64,000 nucleotides of DNA from Bacteroidales bacterium (GTDB taxonomy: Bacteria > Bacteroidota > Bacteroidia > Bacteroidales > UBA932). The notes beneath the pieces were generated by a model. It made no database searches and had not been told where the DNA came from. It saw only the letters and a list, made by a program, of their open reading frames with translations. The DNA lies in NCBI GenBank assembly GCA_024699055.1, contig JAILQG010000053.1, forward strand, positions 23,636-87,635. Direction: 5' to 3'. Positions 1-9,898 of this stretch are shown here, piece by piece. Position 1 is the first letter of the stretch. Every line of letters starts with the position of its first letter. The position numbers were made by a program, and so were the translations under genes.

Positions 1-2
1 TC

Positions 3-1001
3 AAGTTCGTCTTCATAGACCCGAAGATGGTGGAATTCAGTTCATACAACACGCTGCTGCACCACTATCTGGCAGTCCTTCCCACCGCCGGGGACGAAGA
101 CGAGGAAAGGCGTAAGGCCATAGTCAAGAGCCCCAAGGACGCCGAAAAGGTGCTCCGCAGCCTCTGCACCGAAATGGACGAGCGCTACAAGCTTCTCAGC
201 GAAGCCGGCACCCAGAAGATAACCCAGTACAACGAAAAGTACAAGGCCCGCAAGCTCCGTCCCGACAAAGGCCACAGGTTCCTGCCGTACATAGTCACGG
301 TGGTGGACGAGTTCGCCGACCTCACCATGGTCATCGGAGCTTCGCCCGAAGTGCGCGCCGCTTCCAAGAGCATCAGCAATTCCATCATCCGCCTTGCCCA
401 GAAAGGCCGTGCCGCCGGTATCCACGTGATCCTGGCTACCCAGAGGCCTTCGGTAGACGTCATCTCCGGCCTCATCAAGAGCAACTTCCCGATGCGCATC
501 GCATTCAGGGTAGCTTCGAGGATAGACTCCCAGACCATCCTGGACGCTCCTGGCGCTGAAAAGCTGATAGGCCGCGGCGATATGCTCTGGAGCGCCGGAC
601 TCGATACCGAACGTATCCAGTGCGGTTACGTGAGCGGTGAAGAGATAGACTCCGTCACCGATTTCATCGGCGAGCAGCAGGGCTACAAGAAGAGCTACAA
701 CACCCCCTATTATCTGCCCGACGTGAGCGAGAGCTCCGAAGGCGGCGGTGCTGGCGGCGGCAGTCTTGGCGAGCTGGACGAGCGTTTCGAGGAGGCAGCC
801 AAAATGGTAGTCACCACCCAGAGGGGTTCCACCAGCGATCTCCAGCGTAAGTTAGGCATGGGCTACGCCAAGGCAGGGCGCGTCATGGACCAGCTCGAAC
901 AGGCCGGAATCGTCGGTCCGCAGGAAGGCAGCAAACCTCGCACGGTTCTTGTATCTACCCTCGAAGATCTCCAGACTATCCTGGATCAAATCGGAAAATG
1001 A
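3..1001 (+). CDS. ftsK: DNA translocase FtsK, C-terminal part (5' truncated by window edge)
   Basis: This is the C-terminal third of the septum-located ATP-driven DNA pump that clears chromosome ends at division. The reading frame is open from base 3, where it already reads KFVFIDPKMVEF, a conserved FtsK motor sequence, so the true start lies outside the window; the first internal ATG at 27 is not the start. Visible features are the Walker B segment VVDEFADL, the ATQRPSVDVISG motor motif and, after a Gly-rich linker, a C-terminal winged-helix gamma domain (from about base 786), which in the family recognises KOPS-type polar DNA motifs. The stop overlaps the next start as ATGA, implying translational coupling with the LolA-like gene. 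Confidence 0.95.
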   Translation, partial: KFVFIDPKMVEFSSYNTLLHHYLAVLPTAGDEDEERRKAIVKSPKDAEKVLRSLCTEMDERYKLLSEAGTQKITQYNEKYKARKLRPDKGHRFLPYIVTVVDEFADLTMVIGASPEVRAASKSISNSIIRLAQKGRAAGIHVILATQRPSVDVISGLIKSNFPMRIAFRVASRIDSQTILDAPGAEKLIGRGDMLWSAGLDTERIQCGYVSGEEIDSVTDFIGEQQGYKKSYNTPYYLPDVSESSEGGGAGGGSLGELDERFEEAAKMVVTTQRGSTSDLQRKLGMGYAKAGRVMDQLEQAGIVGPQEGSKPRTVLVSTLEDLQTILDQIGK

Positions 1002-1510
1002 GGAAGTCAGTCATAATCGCAGCCTGCCTGCTGCTCGGAACGGCGGCATGGGGCCAGAACACAATCAGGGACATCGTTGCCATAATCCGCGGCAAAGACG
1101 TGGTCAGCTGTTCCTACACTTACACGATGCGGGGCTCCATGCCCGTCAAGGCCAGCGGAACCGCAGAGATGCAGGGGCACAGGTACCATACCACTGCCGA
1201 CGGCGGGCTTGAAACCTGGTGCGACGGCACCACCTGCTGGATTGTCGACCGAAAGGCGAAGGAAGTCCTCATCGCCGAAGCCGGCGAGAGCATGGTCTCC
1301 CATCTCGACGAGTACATAGGCTACGTCCATATCTCCCGCTTCGACGGCAGCAACCTTGCCTGCACCATAGTCAGGGAAGACCGGGACGTCGACCTCGACT
1401 TCAGCGCCTCCGGCATCACCCTTACGGAACCCTCTCCCTCGGACGATTCCCGCTTCGTCTTCGACGTTTCCACCCTCGATTCATCATGGATTGTGACTGA
1501 TCTGCGATGA
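998..1510 (+). CDS. lolA: LolA-like outer-membrane lipoprotein carrier
   Basis: Predicted 170-residue periplasmic protein of the LolA/LolB-like fold, which shuttles lipoproteins from the inner to the outer membrane. It has a clear N-terminal signal peptide (residues 1-19, ending TAAWGQ) with no lipobox cysteine, then a beta-rich body of normal LolA length. Sequence similarity to the classic family is weak by eye, so the call rests on length, export signal, the pattern of alternating strands and its position directly behind ftsK, where many Bacteroidales carry lolA. It overlaps ftsK and the following nuclease gene by 4 nt each (ATGA), so all three are probably translated from one message. Confidence 0.7.
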   Translation: MRKSVIIAACLLLGTAAWGQNTIRDIVAIIRGKDVVSCSYTYTMRGSMPVKASGTAEMQGHRYHTTADGGLETWCDGTTCWIVDRKAKEVLIAEAGESMVSHLDEYIGYVHISRFDGSNLACTIVREDRDVDLDFSASGITLTEPSPSDDSRFVFDVSTLDSSWIVTDLR

Positions 1511-4326
1511 CCGGATTTCTCAGACAAGTCGCACGACAATACTACACAGGCGGTCACGATTTCAGCCGCCTGTGTTTCGTCTTTCCCAGCAAAAGGGCCA
1601 TCCTGTTCTTCAGGAAACACCTGGCCGAAGAAGTGAAGAAAGACGGGCGTACCAGCATGGCTCCCGCCTGCTGCACCATGAACGACTTCTTCTACCGAAT
1701 CACCGGTGGCCACAAGGCCGACCGCATCCTGCAGCTCATCCGGCTGTACGAATGCTTCTGCCGCCTCGTGAAAGACCCCGAGCCCCTCGACGACTTCCTC
1801 TACTGGGGCGACGTCATGCTGTCGGATTTCAACGACGTGGACAAGTACCTGGCCGATCCCGACAGGCTTTGGAAAAACGTGGACGAGTTCAAGGGTATGC
1901 AGGACCTTTCCTTCCTGGAAGAAGACCAGCGCAGGGCCATTCTCGAGTTCCTCGGCCATTTCGACCGCGAAGGCGAGATCAAGCGCGGTTTCCTGCGCAT
2001 CTGGAACATCCTCCTCCCCCTCTACAAGGACTTCAATGCCGGTCTGGCGGCGGAAGGTCTGTCCTACGAGGGCATGATATACCGCACCCTGGCCGAGAAC
2101 CTCGACCGCGAAAGCGTCACCGACATCCTCGACCGCCATTTCGAACCGGGTACGCTCTTCGTGTTCGCCGGGCTCAATGCCCTCAACGAATGCGAGAAAA
2201 AGCTGCTGCGGAAAATGAAGGACGCCGGCCGCGCCCAATTCTGCTGGGACTGGTTCAGCCCCGAGATTAAAGACCGCGGAAACATGGCCTCCTTCTTCAT
2301 GGCCGGCAACGTGGAGCTTTTCGGGCAAGACCTCAAAACCGGGGAGCTGAACAGGCAAAGGCCGGAAATCAACATTCTCAGCGTTCCGTCTTCCGTGGGC
2401 CAGGCCAAGCAGCTGCCGGGCATTCTACAGCGTATAGGCGGCCACCACGACATCCGCACCGCCGTCATCCTTCCCGATGAAGGGCTGCTGGTACCCTTGA
2501 TAAACAGCATTCCAGAAGACATCGACAAGATAAACGTCACCATGGGCTATCCCATGAAAGGGAGCGAGTGGCTGGGACTTCTGGGTATGCTTTCCGCCCT
2601 GCAACTCGGCATACGCGAGCTACCGGACGGACCGGCTTTCTACCACAGGCAGGTGCGGGGCATTTTCTCGAACGGACTGTTCCGCAGCGTCATCTCACCT
2701 GAGGAAAAGGAAACCGTCGAAAAGCTCAAGACCGCCGGAAAAATCTACATCCCAGTTTCGGATTTCGCCTCAGGAGACATTCTGCAGGCCATTTTCTGCA
2801 AGGCCGGGGACAAGGCGTCTTACCTGAAAGACATCATCCTTCGCATCGCCCATGCCATACGCGAGGACAAGGCGCATGCGATGGAGCTGGAGTTCGCCAT
2901 GCACAGCTACAAGGCCGTCACGCGGCTCGGCGAACTCAACCCGGCCGTGAGCGACAAGGCATGGTGGAAGCTGTTCATGCAGCTGCTCTCCGGAGATACC
3001 GTCCCCTTCGAGGGCGAGCCGCTCGAAGGGATGCAGATAATGGGGCCGCTGGAAACCCGCGCCCTCGACTTCGACAACCTGGTCATCCTCTCTTGCAACG
3101 AAGGCATGTTCCCGCGGAAGTCGGTGGCGGCGTCGTTCATTCCACCCGAGCTTCGAAAGGGCTTCGGACTCCCCACCTATGAGTTCCAGGACTCGATATG
3201 GGCATACTATTTCTACCGCCTCATCCAGAGGGCAGAGAAAGTCTGGCTGGTCTTCGATTCCCGCACCGAGGGCATACGCCAGGGCGAGGAAAGCCGCTAC
3301 ATCAAACAACTCTCGCTCGTTTACGGCTTCAAGCTCAACCGCTATGTGGTGAGTTCACCGGCAAAGGGCGTTGAAGTGCCCGGAAGCATCCCCAAGACCC
3401 AGGAAGACCTCGCCGTCATGGCATCCCCGGATTTCCATCTCAGCGCATCCTCGATGAGGCAGTACCTGAACTGTCCGGCAGCCCTGTATTACAGCAGCAT
3501 CAAGGGCCTCAGGCAGCCTGACGAACTAGAGGAGAACCTCGACCCGGGAATGCTCGGGAGCGTACTCCACACCGTCATGCACGCCCTTTATTCCACCAAT
3601 CCGTCCGAAAAGGAAGAAAAACGGCTCAGGCCGCTCGAACAGGTTGGCGCAAGCTATCTGAAAGCACTGCTGAAGGATACCGAGGGCCTTGCGAAACAGG
3701 TGCGCATGCGCATCATCCAGAAACTGGGAAACGTCCCGGAGGTTACCGGACGCAACCTGGTCTACGAGGATATCGTCTGCCGCTACGCCCGCAAGATTCT
3801 CGAATGCGACCTCGCCCTTCTCGAGAGCAAGGGTCTCCCCTCCTTCAAGATATTCGGCCTGGAGGAATACAGGGAAACGGTGATAGGCGGATTCCGTTTT
3901 ATCGGGTACATCGACAGGCTCGACTGTTTTGAGCCCGGAACGATCCGGGTCGTGGACTACAAGACCGGGAAAGTCGAAGACAGCGAGATGGAAATCACCG
4001 ATGACAACGCATCCAAGGTGATCGACATTCTCTTCGGCAATGACAACAGCAAGAGGCCGGGCATCGCCCTGCAGCTCTACATCTACGACCGGTTCATGGA
4101 TGGCGGAACCGGCGGCCGCACTGTTCTCAACAGCATCTACCAGACCCAGCGTCTGTTCACCGAAGGGGTGCGCACAAGCGCGCTGAGCAGGGTTTTCCTC
4201 GAAGGGATGGAGCCCCGCCTGGTCGAAAAGCTGGAAGAACTGCGCAATCCCGAAATTCCGTGGCAGCGCACTTCCGAGGCCAAAACCTGCGAGTATTGTG
4301 ACTTCAAGAATATCTGCGGAAGATGA
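1507..4326 (+). CDS. AddB-like PD-(D/E)XK nuclease family protein
   Basis: A 939-residue protein resembling the nuclease/helicase-like subunit AddB of the RecBCD-equivalent double-strand-break repair enzyme. The C-terminal PD-(D/E)XK nuclease is visible as GYIDRLD (near residue 800) followed by VVDYKTGK (near 815). Four cysteines that in AddB-type nucleases hold an iron-sulfur cluster are present: one in LNCPAAL near residue 656 and three in CEYCDFKNIC at the very C-terminus. The N-terminus (LCFVFPSKRAILFF) lacks a strict Walker A, as is usual in the Bacteroidota version. It overlaps the AddA-like gene by 4 nt, supporting a two-subunit complex. Confidence 0.88.
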   Translation: MTGFLRQVARQYYTGGHDFSRLCFVFPSKRAILFFRKHLAEEVKKDGRTSMAPACCTMNDFFYRITGGHKADRILQLIRLYECFCRLVKDPEPLDDFLYWGDVMLSDFNDVDKYLADPDRLWKNVDEFKGMQDLSFLEEDQRRAILEFLGHFDREGEIKRGFLRIWNILLPLYKDFNAGLAAEGLSYEGMIYRTLAENLDRESVTDILDRHFEPGTLFVFAGLNALNECEKKLLRKMKDAGRAQFCWDWFSPEIKDRGNMASFFMAGNVELFGQDLKTGELNRQRPEINILSVPSSVGQAKQLPGILQRIGGHHDIRTAVILPDEGLLVPLINSIPEDIDKINVTMGYPMKGSEWLGLLGMLSALQLGIRELPDGPAFYHRQVRGIFSNGLFRSVISPEEKETVEKLKTAGKIYIPVSDFASGDILQAIFCKAGDKASYLKDIILRIAHAIREDKAHAMELEFAMHSYKAVTRLGELNPAVSDKAWWKLFMQLLSGDTVPFEGEPLEGMQIMGPLETRALDFDNLVILSCNEGMFPRKSVAASFIPPELRKGFGLPTYEFQDSIWAYYFYRLIQRAEKVWLVFDSRTEGIRQGEESRYIKQLSLVYGFKLNRYVVSSPAKGVEVPGSIPKTQEDLAVMASPDFHLSASSMRQYLNCPAALYYSSIKGLRQPDELEENLDPGMLGSVLHTVMHALYSTNPSEKEEKRLRPLEQVGASYLKALLKDTEGLAKQVRMRIIQKLGNVPEVTGRNLVYEDIVCRYARKILECDLALLESKGLPSFKIFGLEEYRETVIGGFRFIGYIDRLDCFEPGTIRVVDYKTGKVEDSEMEITDDNASKVIDILFGNDNSKRPGIALQLYIYDRFMDGGTGGRTVLNSIYQTQRLFTEGVRTSALSRVFLEGMEPRLVEKLEELRNPEIPWQRTSEAKTCEYCDFKNICGR

Positions 4327-7124
4327 TAGACGTCAAGAAAGCATCCGCCGGTTCCGGCAAGACATACACCCTGGCCCACACCTACATCGACCTGCTCGCC
4401 GACGAACTCGCGTACCGCCATATCCTGGCCGTCACCTTTACCAACAAAGCCACGGCCGAGATGAAGGACAGGATACTGAATTACCTTGCCGAAGATCCTG
4501 AAAAACGGAGCAAGCTCGTCAGGATCCTGCACGACTACAGCGCCTTCGCGGTAAGCACCATCGACCGCTTCTTCCAGCGTGCCCTCAAGTCGTTTGCAAG
4601 GGAGATCGGCCAGATGGCCGACTATCAGGTGGAACTCGACCGCGATTCGCTCATAGCCGAGGCGATGGACCGCATCCTGGACTCGCTCACCGGCGAGGAG
4701 TCCCAGAAGGAGATTCTGGGCTGGCTCCGAGAGAACGTCGCCGACAAGCTCGAGAGCGGAGGCCGGCCTTCCATAGACAATACGCTCTACGAAATGGGCA
4801 AGAAGCTCGGGAGCGAGGAGCGCAGGCGGCTCCGTGCCGCACATGGCGTCACCGACGACGAATTCTCAAAGGAACGGCTCGCCAAGGTGCGGAAAAGCTG
4901 CCGCGAAATTATCAGGAAATTCGCCTCCGACGTGAGGGAAGCGGCGCTCGCCCTGCCGGTCCTTGACGACAAAACGGCCGAAGGGCATCGGCAGCAATAC
5001 ACGAAGGTCGTCTGGTTCAAGCAGATAACGAAGCCGTTGAAAAAGCTTTCGGCCGCAGCCGAGGGCACTCCTTTCATGGCCCTTTTCGAAAAGCCTTTCG
5101 TCGTATACAACACCGCAAGGATAGTGGAGGCCCAGGTGTTCAGCCTCGGGCTCGCAAGGGAGTTTTTCAGGGAGTTCGAAGCTCTCATGCACGAGAAGAA
5201 CGTCCTCCCCCTCGACGACTCCAACACGCTGCTGGCCAGGATTATAGCCGGCAGCGACACCCCGTTCGTATATGAAAAGCTCGGAGTCCGCTATGAGAAC
5301 TTCCTGCTGGACGAATTCCAGGACACCTCCGTCATCCAGTGGGAGAACTTCCTCCCGCTCCTCCGCGAGAGCGACTCCAACCACAAGCGCTCGCTCATAG
5401 TGGGCGACGTGAAACAGAGCATTTACCGCTGGCGAGACTCCGACTGGACGCTGCTCGCGGAAAGGGTGCAGGCTGAGTTTCCCGGAGCGGTGGTCGAGCC
5501 CCGCAGGGAGAACTACCGCAGCTGCAGGGAAATCGTGGAATTCAACAGCGAGTTCTTCCCCTATGCAGCAAATACCCTCGGCCTGCAGGACCTCTATTCC
5601 GACGCAAAGCAGGAGGTAAAGACCGGGGACGGGCAGCAGGGACACGTCCAGGTGTCTTTCTGCGCCGCAGAGGATGAGATCCCCAAAGTGATGGAATCCA
5701 TAGAAACGGCGCGGGCCGCGGGCGCCCGCTTCAGCGACATCGCCATCCTGGTCCGAAACAACAAAGACGGCTTCGAAATCGCATCGAAACTGCTTGCCGG
5801 CGGGTATCCGGTCGTCTCGGACGACTCCCTCAAGGTAAACGCCTCAGGTACGGTACGCAAGCTGGTGAGCCTGCTCAGCTGCCTGGAGAACCCCCTCGAC
5901 ACCATCAACGCATTCATCATCCGCGATGCTAAAGTGCAGTTCCCGCAGGAATACCACTCGCTTGTGGGGCTCTGCGAAGATCTGCTCGCCCAGCTCAGGG
6001 AAGCCGATCCGGACGTCTTCGAAGGCGAAACCCTGTTCATCGAAGCCTTCATGGACGAGCTCCGCGAGTGGACGGAAGTGAACGGCAACAGCCTCCGCTT
6101 CTTCCTTGAGTATTGGAACCGGAAACCCCGCTATATCAGCTCACCCGAGAATTCAGATTCCATCACGATCCTTACGGTCCACAAGGCGAAAGGACTTGAA
6201 TTCCCCTATGTCATCTTCCCCTTCGCCGAAAAAGTGGAGATTTTCAGGAAAGAAGACCGGTGGTGCTGGCTGGACGTCTCCGGCACGCCCTTCGACCCTG
6301 CAGTTTCCGGCATCTATTCCGTAACGATGAGCTCCGTATGCGAAGATTCCCTTTTCGCCAGGGAGTATGAGCTGGAGAAACGCATGCAGTGCGTGGACAA
6401 CCTGAACATTTTCTACGTGGCGCTCACGAGGGCCGTCTGCTGCCTGCACGTGATTGCATGCAATCCCCCCAAGACTCACAAAAAAGGCGAGGCGAAAGCG
6501 ATCTCGCATATACTCTGGGACTTCTGCGATTCAAACCAGGAGTTTTCGCGAGGCTCCATGTATGATTTCTCCGCACTCCGCCGGGAAAGCGGAAAGTCGG
6601 AGATGTCTTTCCCCGCCGGATATCCCATCATTCCGGCTGGCGGCAGGCTCACGCCGTCCACCGACGCCTTCGACTTCTTCGGCCCCGACGGCGAAGTGGG
6701 TATCGATGCGTCTCCGCGTCGCAACGGCGTGGTGCTCCACGGCATAATGGCCGGAATCAGGAGCGCAGGCGACCTCGAGGGGGCAGTTCGCGAAGCGGTA
6801 CTCAGCGGCACGCTCGACTCGGCCCAGGCGAAAGACGCCCTAGCACTGCTGTCGAAGCGGATCACCGCGCATCCCGAATTCTTCGGCGGAGGCGGATACA
6901 ATGAGGTTTCCATAATAGCCCCGGACGGCAGGGACCGCCGCCCCGACAGGGTGATTGAAAGCGGAGGGAAGGTCACGGTGATAGACTACAAATTCGCCAG
7001 GCCATGCAGCGAACATCGCCGTCAGGTGCGCGAGTACATGGACCTATACCGGAGCATGGGCTACCGGGAAGTCGAGGGCTTCCTGTGGTACGTCTTTCCC
7101 GACAGGATAGAGGCCGTGGATTAG
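4323..7124 (+). CDS. addA: AddA-like UvrD/Rep-family helicase-nuclease
   Basis: A 933-residue superfamily 1A DNA helicase with C-terminal nuclease, predicted partner of the upstream AddB-like subunit in recombinational repair of double-strand breaks. Walker A is ASAGSGKT at residues 7-14, Walker B is LLDEFQDTS near residue 329, followed by the UvrD-type motif VGDVKQSIYRWRDSD (near 360) and the late motif TVHKAKGLEFPYV. A PD-(D/E)XK motif (VTVIDYKF, near residue 885) closes the protein. Being part of an ftsK-lolA-addBA run linked by ATGA junctions, it is probably co-expressed with chromosome-segregation genes. No Chi-recognition residues can be judged by eye. Confidence 0.9.
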   Translation: MIDVKKASAGSGKTYTLAHTYIDLLADELAYRHILAVTFTNKATAEMKDRILNYLAEDPEKRSKLVRILHDYSAFAVSTIDRFFQRALKSFAREIGQMADYQVELDRDSLIAEAMDRILDSLTGEESQKEILGWLRENVADKLESGGRPSIDNTLYEMGKKLGSEERRRLRAAHGVTDDEFSKERLAKVRKSCREIIRKFASDVREAALALPVLDDKTAEGHRQQYTKVVWFKQITKPLKKLSAAAEGTPFMALFEKPFVVYNTARIVEAQVFSLGLAREFFREFEALMHEKNVLPLDDSNTLLARIIAGSDTPFVYEKLGVRYENFLLDEFQDTSVIQWENFLPLLRESDSNHKRSLIVGDVKQSIYRWRDSDWTLLAERVQAEFPGAVVEPRRENYRSCREIVEFNSEFFPYAANTLGLQDLYSDAKQEVKTGDGQQGHVQVSFCAAEDEIPKVMESIETARAAGARFSDIAILVRNNKDGFEIASKLLAGGYPVVSDDSLKVNASGTVRKLVSLLSCLENPLDTINAFIIRDAKVQFPQEYHSLVGLCEDLLAQLREADPDVFEGETLFIEAFMDELREWTEVNGNSLRFFLEYWNRKPRYISSPENSDSITILTVHKAKGLEFPYVIFPFAEKVEIFRKEDRWCWLDVSGTPFDPAVSGIYSVTMSSVCEDSLFAREYELEKRMQCVDNLNIFYVALTRAVCCLHVIACNPPKTHKKGEAKAISHILWDFCDSNQEFSRGSMYDFSALRRESGKSEMSFPAGYPIIPAGGRLTPSTDAFDFFGPDGEVGIDASPRRNGVVLHGIMAGIRSAGDLEGAVREAVLSGTLDSAQAKDALALLSKRITAHPEFFGGGGYNEVSIIAPDGRDRRPDRVIESGGKVTVIDYKFARPCSEHRRQVREYMDLYRSMGYREVEGFLWYVFPDRIEAVD

Positions 7125-7145
7125 CCGATATTGGGAGGAATTGTT

Positions 7146-7153
7146 TATTTTTG
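7146..7153 (+). promoter_or_regulatory. -7 element (TATTTTTG) for alr
   Basis: Matches the Bacteroidota TAnnTTTG -7 consensus. Only 8 nt separate it from the alr ATG, so transcription would begin at or next to the start codon. No convincing -33 TTTG is visible. Confidence 0.55.
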
Positions 7154-7161
7154 CATGATAT

Positions 7162-8271
7162 ATGGGTAGCGACGACTTCTCACGGCTTGAACTGAGTTTG
7201 CCTGCGGCACAGGCGAACTACAGGTATTTCCGTTCCCTGCTCGAGCCCGAAACCAGGCTTCTTGTTCTGGTCAAGGCCAATGCATACGGGCACGGAGCCG
7301 TCGAATTCGCCAGCATGATGCAGCAGGCCGGAGCCAATTATCTCGCAGTTGCGCTTCCGGTTGAAGGCATCGAACTCCGCAAGGCCGGTATCTCCATGCC
7401 AGTCATGGTGCTCACTTCCGGCACCGATTTCTTCGAAGAGATGGTGGATTACCGCCTTGAGCCCTCCATTCCCAACCTGTCAACGCTCAAACAGCTGGTG
7501 GACGTGCTTCAGAAACGCGGAGTCACCGGCTTCCCCATCCATATCAAACTCGACACCGGCATGCACCGCCTCGGCTTCATGACCGACGAGCTGCCGCAGC
7601 TGTTCAGTTTCCTTTCCGGATGCACCAGCGTACGCGTGGTATCCTGCTTCTCGCACCTTGCGGCGGCGGAAGACCCCGACGCGGACGACTTCACCCTCGG
7701 GCAGATAAAGCTGTTCGAGCAGAACGCGACGGCACTGGGCAAAGCCCTGGGATACAAACCCATGTGGCACATCCTCAATTCCGCCGGCATCGAACGCTTC
7801 CCGCAGTATCAGTGGGATATGGTGCGCCTGGGAATAGGCATTTACGGAATCAGCGCACTGCCCGGAGTCAGTCTGGAACCGGTCGCTTCGCTTAAGGTCA
7901 AAGTGCTGCAGGTCAAGCATCTGAGGCAGTCTGACGGCGCCATAGGTTACGGCCGCATGGGCGGCATTGCAGACGGAGGCACCACCATAGCCACCATCCC
8001 GTGCGGCTATGCCGACGGGCTCGACAGGCATCTTGGCCGGGGAAACGCTTCATTCGCGATCAACGGTCACCGCGCCCCTACCATAGGCAACATCTGCATG
8101 GACATGTGCATGCTCGACGTGACCGGCATCCCCTGCAAGGTAGGCGACACGGTTACCATCTTCGGGGACGATCCGACAGTCACGGAACTTGCCGGCATAC
8201 TCGGCACCATTCCGTACGAAATCCTCACGAGCGTACCGCGGAGGATAGAAAGAATTATCGTGAGAAAGTAA
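7162..8271 (+). CDS. alr: Alanine racemase
   Basis: PLP enzyme interconverting L- and D-alanine for peptidoglycan. At 369 residues it is a normal stand-alone Alr; many Bacteroidetes instead carry a MurF-Alr fusion, which is not seen here. The PLP lysine is K38 in LVKANAYGHG, and the opposite-face catalytic tyrosine lies in GYGRMGG near residue 263. The start is chosen because the following residues align with the usual Alr N-terminus and a -7 element lies just upstream. Its last 17 bases overlap the convergent mannose-6-phosphate isomerase gene. Confidence 0.95.
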   Translation: MGSDDFSRLELSLPAAQANYRYFRSLLEPETRLLVLVKANAYGHGAVEFASMMQQAGANYLAVALPVEGIELRKAGISMPVMVLTSGTDFFEEMVDYRLEPSIPNLSTLKQLVDVLQKRGVTGFPIHIKLDTGMHRLGFMTDELPQLFSFLSGCTSVRVVSCFSHLAAAEDPDADDFTLGQIKLFEQNATALGKALGYKPMWHILNSAGIERFPQYQWDMVRLGIGIYGISALPGVSLEPVASLKVKVLQVKHLRQSDGAIGYGRMGGIADGGTTIATIPCGYADGLDRHLGRGNASFAINGHRAPTIGNICMDMCMLDVTGIPCKVGDTVTIFGDDPTVTELAGILGTIPYEILTSVPRRIERIIVRK

Positions 8272-9274
8272 GGTCGGGCTCTTCGCGCTTTTCCACCAGC
8301 ACTTCAAGCAGCAGAGTGCCCTTTTCGAGCGGCACCAGATAGAATTCTTCGCATTCGGAGGGCACGAGCACAACTTCTCCCTCCTTTACCTTTACGTGAT
8401 TCCTGCCGCCGTCATTGCCTTCCCCTGAAGACTGAAGGGCCATGGCGCCGCGGGCGCAAACGTAAGCCACGCAGGACCCGCCTTCGCCGGCAGTGATTTT
8501 CAGGGCCTCTTCGAGGTCGATGACATTGCTTGAGAACTGGGGCAGATGCACCATCCGCACCACGTTCGCGGGATCTTCGGGACGGCGGTCTTCCAGGCTG
8601 AATCCCATCAGGTTTTCGGCTGGGAACCTGTCGTATGAAATGAAGTCGAGCGCGTCGGCCAGGCCCAGCGAGATGCCCATGGATTCATCTTCGGGAAGGG
8701 TCTCGCCCCAGCCGCAGAGTCTGAAATCGAGGGCGGAGGATTCACTTATCTCTATTACCGAAAGCTTTCCGCGGAGAGCGTGGGGAATGCCGGGCGGGAT
8801 ATGGAAATACTGCCCCGCCTTCACGGGTACGGCGTTCATGAAAGAAGCGGGGTTCCCTTCGGTGCAGGCGGAGAAAAACGCGGAGACCTCCACTTTTTTC
8901 CGGAAACCCAGGAGCAGGCTCGCACCGGGTTCAGCCTTCTGCACATACCAGAGTTTTTCCTTCCCGAGGGAGTCGTAGCGCGCCCTTGCGTCTTCGTCGG
9001 AGGGGCACACGGTAAGGGGCATCGCCCCGTTTACACGGAGCATTTTCACCTGGAAGGGAAACTGCCTGCCGTACCAGTCGAACACATCGTCCCCCACCAC
9101 ACGGTCGAGATAGGTTTCCATGATCTCACCGAGGGCATTGCCGGCAAGCCATCCGTCCCTCACGGCAGTGTCGCGCCAACCCAGGTCGGCAAGCATCCAT
9201 TCCTCTTTTCCCCAGGCGAAAACGTCTTCCACGGGGCAAAGCCGGAAGGGGTACAATTTCTTTTCTTCTTCCAT
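8255..9274 (-). CDS. manA: Class I mannose-6-phosphate isomerase
   Basis: Predicted zinc enzyme converting fructose-6-phosphate and mannose-6-phosphate, feeding mannose nucleotides to glycans. The cupin metal-site signature is visible as YFHIPPGIPHAL near residue 165, and an internal SLGKEKLWYV segment resembles the substrate-binding part of the family. An in-frame GTG three codons upstream (ending at 9283) is possible, but the ATG at 9274 gives the natural start MEEEKKLYPF. The gene is divergent from the DJ-1 gene and its 3' end overlaps that of alr by 17 bp. A phosphomannomutase gene sits elsewhere in the window (59293-60663), consistent with a mannose-1-phosphate route. Confidence 0.85.
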   Translation of the reverse strand: MEEEKKLYPFRLCPVEDVFAWGKEEWMLADLGWRDTAVRDGWLAGNALGEIMETYLDRVVGDDVFDWYGRQFPFQVKMLRVNGAMPLTVCPSDEDARARYDSLGKEKLWYVQKAEPGASLLLGFRKKVEVSAFFSACTEGNPASFMNAVPVKAGQYFHIPPGIPHALRGKLSVIEISESSALDFRLCGWGETLPEDESMGISLGLADALDFISYDRFPAENLMGFSLEDRRPEDPANVVRMVHLPQFSSNVIDLEEALKITAGEGGSCVAYVCARGAMALQSSGEGNDGGRNHVKVKEGEVVLVPSECEEFYLVPLEKGTLLLEVLVEKREEPDLTFSR

Positions 9275-9319
9275 TATTTTCACTATCTTTACAAACGCGA
9301 AGATACTTATTTTTTCGGT

Positions 9320-9898
9320 ATGAAAGGAATCTACATTTTTCTTGCGGACGGCTTCGAGGACGTAGAGGCCCTCGGCACCAACGACGTCCTGCGCAGGGCA
9401 GGTCTGAGGACCGAACTCGTAGCAATCGGCGAAGAACCGTTCGTGTGCTCATCCCATGGCGTCACCGTAGGCACCGACAGCTGCCTCGAATTCCTGGATG
9501 TCAGCCATGAAGGCACCACTCAGGAAGACGTGCTCATCTTCCCGGGAGGCATGCCCGGCACCCGCAACCTGGCAGCCTGCAGGCCGCTCATGAAGCTCAT
9601 GCAGGAGCATTACGACGCCGGAGGCACCGTAGCCTGCATCTGTGCTGCGCCAGGCCTGGTTCTCACACAGCTGAAAGGCATAGCAGGAAGCGCTGTCACG
9701 TGCTTCGACGGGTTCGAAAAAGAGCTGGAGGCAGCTTCCCTCAGGTTCGAACCGCGTCCGGCCATAACCAGCGGACGGGTCATCACCGGCCGCAGTGCAG
9801 GCCATGCCTTAGCCTTCGCGCTCGAGATAGTCGCCAAGGTGCGTCCCGATAAATGCGCCGAAGTAAGTCATCATCTCTACCTTCAGACCGACCTGTAA
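9320..9898 (+). CDS. DJ-1/PfpI family protein
   Basis: A 192-residue DJ-1/PfpI-superfamily protein (deglycase/chaperone/thiJ-like; exact activity uncertain). The family nucleophile-elbow cysteine is C108 in CICAAPG, and the supporting glutamate is E13 in ADGFEDVEA. The length is typical of single-domain DJ-1 proteins. The open frame continues far upstream over the antisense isomerase gene, but the family N-terminus MKGIYIFLADGFE fixes the start at 9320. Its stop TAA overlaps the ATG of the next gene by one base (TAATG). Confidence 0.9.
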   Translation: MKGIYIFLADGFEDVEALGTNDVLRRAGLRTELVAIGEEPFVCSSHGVTVGTDSCLEFLDVSHEGTTQEDVLIFPGGMPGTRNLAACRPLMKLMQEHYDAGGTVACICAAPGLVLTQLKGIAGSAVTCFDGFEKELEAASLRFEPRPAITSGRVITGRSAGHALAFALEIVAKVRPDKCAEVSHHLYLQTDL

